Below the pieces are notes generated by a model. It ran no database searches. It worked only from the letters and a program-made list of their open reading frames with translations, and was not told the origin of the DNA. A program made the position numbers and the translations under genes. Below are positions 63,837-64,000 of a stretch of DNA of 64,000 bases, piece after piece; position 1 is the stretch's first letter, and each line of letters starts with the position of its first letter. This stretch comes from a bacterium (GTDB taxonomy: Bacteria; Myxococcota_A; Bradymonadia; UBA7976; UBA1532). The stretch spans positions 1 to 64,000 of the forward strand of contig JAUHYW010000014.1 of the NCBI GenBank assembly GCA_030426085.1. Direction: 5' to 3'.

Positions 63837-64000
63837 TCAAATCAGCCGCCCCGACTTGAACACGTCGTACAGCTCCAGCATGACCTCGGCGTCGACCGCC
63901 GCATACGCCACCTGGTGCCCCGCCAGCGGCCGGCGGGTCCAGTCGCTGGTCTGGTCGGTCTTGTCCAGCTCGATCCCCAACTCGCGGGCGCAGACCGCCT
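63837..64000 (-). CDS. RNase D-like 3'-5' exonuclease, C-terminal part
   Basis: The last 54 codons of a minus-strand gene whose start lies beyond the right edge. The readable end has CARELGIELDKTDQTSDW, RRPL and YAAVDAEVMLELY, which is the exonuclease III motif of the DEDDy family (Tyr-x3-Asp) as in RNase D and related proteins. The protein stops soon after this motif, so it lacks the HRDC domains of full RNase D and is probably a short stand-alone exonuclease. The 160-bp gap to the VWA gene shows no clear signals. Confidence 0.85.
   Translation of the reverse strand, partial: AVCARELGIELDKTDQTSDWTRRPLAGHQVAYAAVDAEVMLELYDVFKSGRLI

Overview
The window is about 72% G+C chromosomal DNA and most likely comes from a member of the Myxococcota (former Deltaproteobacteria). 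The evidence is a MYXO-CTERM-type tail (Cys-Thr-Cys, hydrophobic stretch, Arg cluster) on the 3,050-residue secreted protein at 3176-12328, lipoproteins and surface proteins with Asp-Ala, Asp-Met-Gly and Gly-Glu spacer runs, a Ser/Thr kinase fused to a formylglycine-enzyme fold, and very long TPR proteins. The genus cannot be told from the sequence alone. No prophage, insertion sequence, CRISPR array or tRNA was seen.

Layout. 1-133: 3' end of a 5S rRNA with its terminator. 482-3074: a small membrane protein gene (minus strand) and an iron-sulfur (6-4) photolyase (plus). 3176-15640: a secreted beta-helix/PKD/Ig-repeat giant followed closely by two overlapping half-ABC exporters of the cyclic-peptide (SyrD/PvdE) type. 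15648-20450 (minus): a DUF6492 glycosyltransferase-like gene, then a compact operon of a diheme cytochrome-like protein, a lipoprotein and a Tat-exported DUF1501 protein. 20796-41882: one uninterrupted 21-kb gene for a 7,028-residue protein. 42032-46424: a MauG-type diheme lipoprotein and a CehA/McbA-type PHP hydrolase lipoprotein. 46443-50193: a divergent pair, an FHA/winged-helix protein and a kinase/FGE-fold protein. 50211-51764: a Nudix hydrolase, a small unknown gene and folK. 51774-56420 (minus): a complete oleABCD long-chain olefin operon with overlapping genes. 56594-61330: a class II glutamine amidotransferase, a one-helix membrane protein, a secreted Cys-rich protein and a winged-helix/STAND/TPR regulator. 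61337-64000 (minus): a VWA lipoprotein and the 3' end of an RNase D-like exonuclease.

The main candidate for something undescribed is the 20796-41882 gene. Its protein starts with a four-cysteine zinc ribbon and a GYF-like domain, continues through about 6,100 residues of TPR solenoid, crosses the membrane once with its N terminus inside, and ends outside in a coiled coil and two M23 (LytM) peptidase domains, both with complete zinc ligands. Part of the solenoid is built from higher-order modules of about 420 and 495 residues. The zinc ribbon plus GYF head recalls GltJ of the Myxococcus gliding machine, which binds the polarity GTPase MglA. A working idea is a cytoplasm-to-cell-wall coupling protein that ties an internal signal to peptidoglycan hydrolysis. 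That idea is inference; the domain order is read from the sequence.

Much of the rest of the window also concerns the cell envelope: secreted repeat proteins, exporters, periplasmic haem proteins, surface lipoproteins and hydrocarbon synthesis. Genes are tightly packed, with several operons joined by 1-11 bp overlaps and five convergent pairs separated by fewer than 20 bp.
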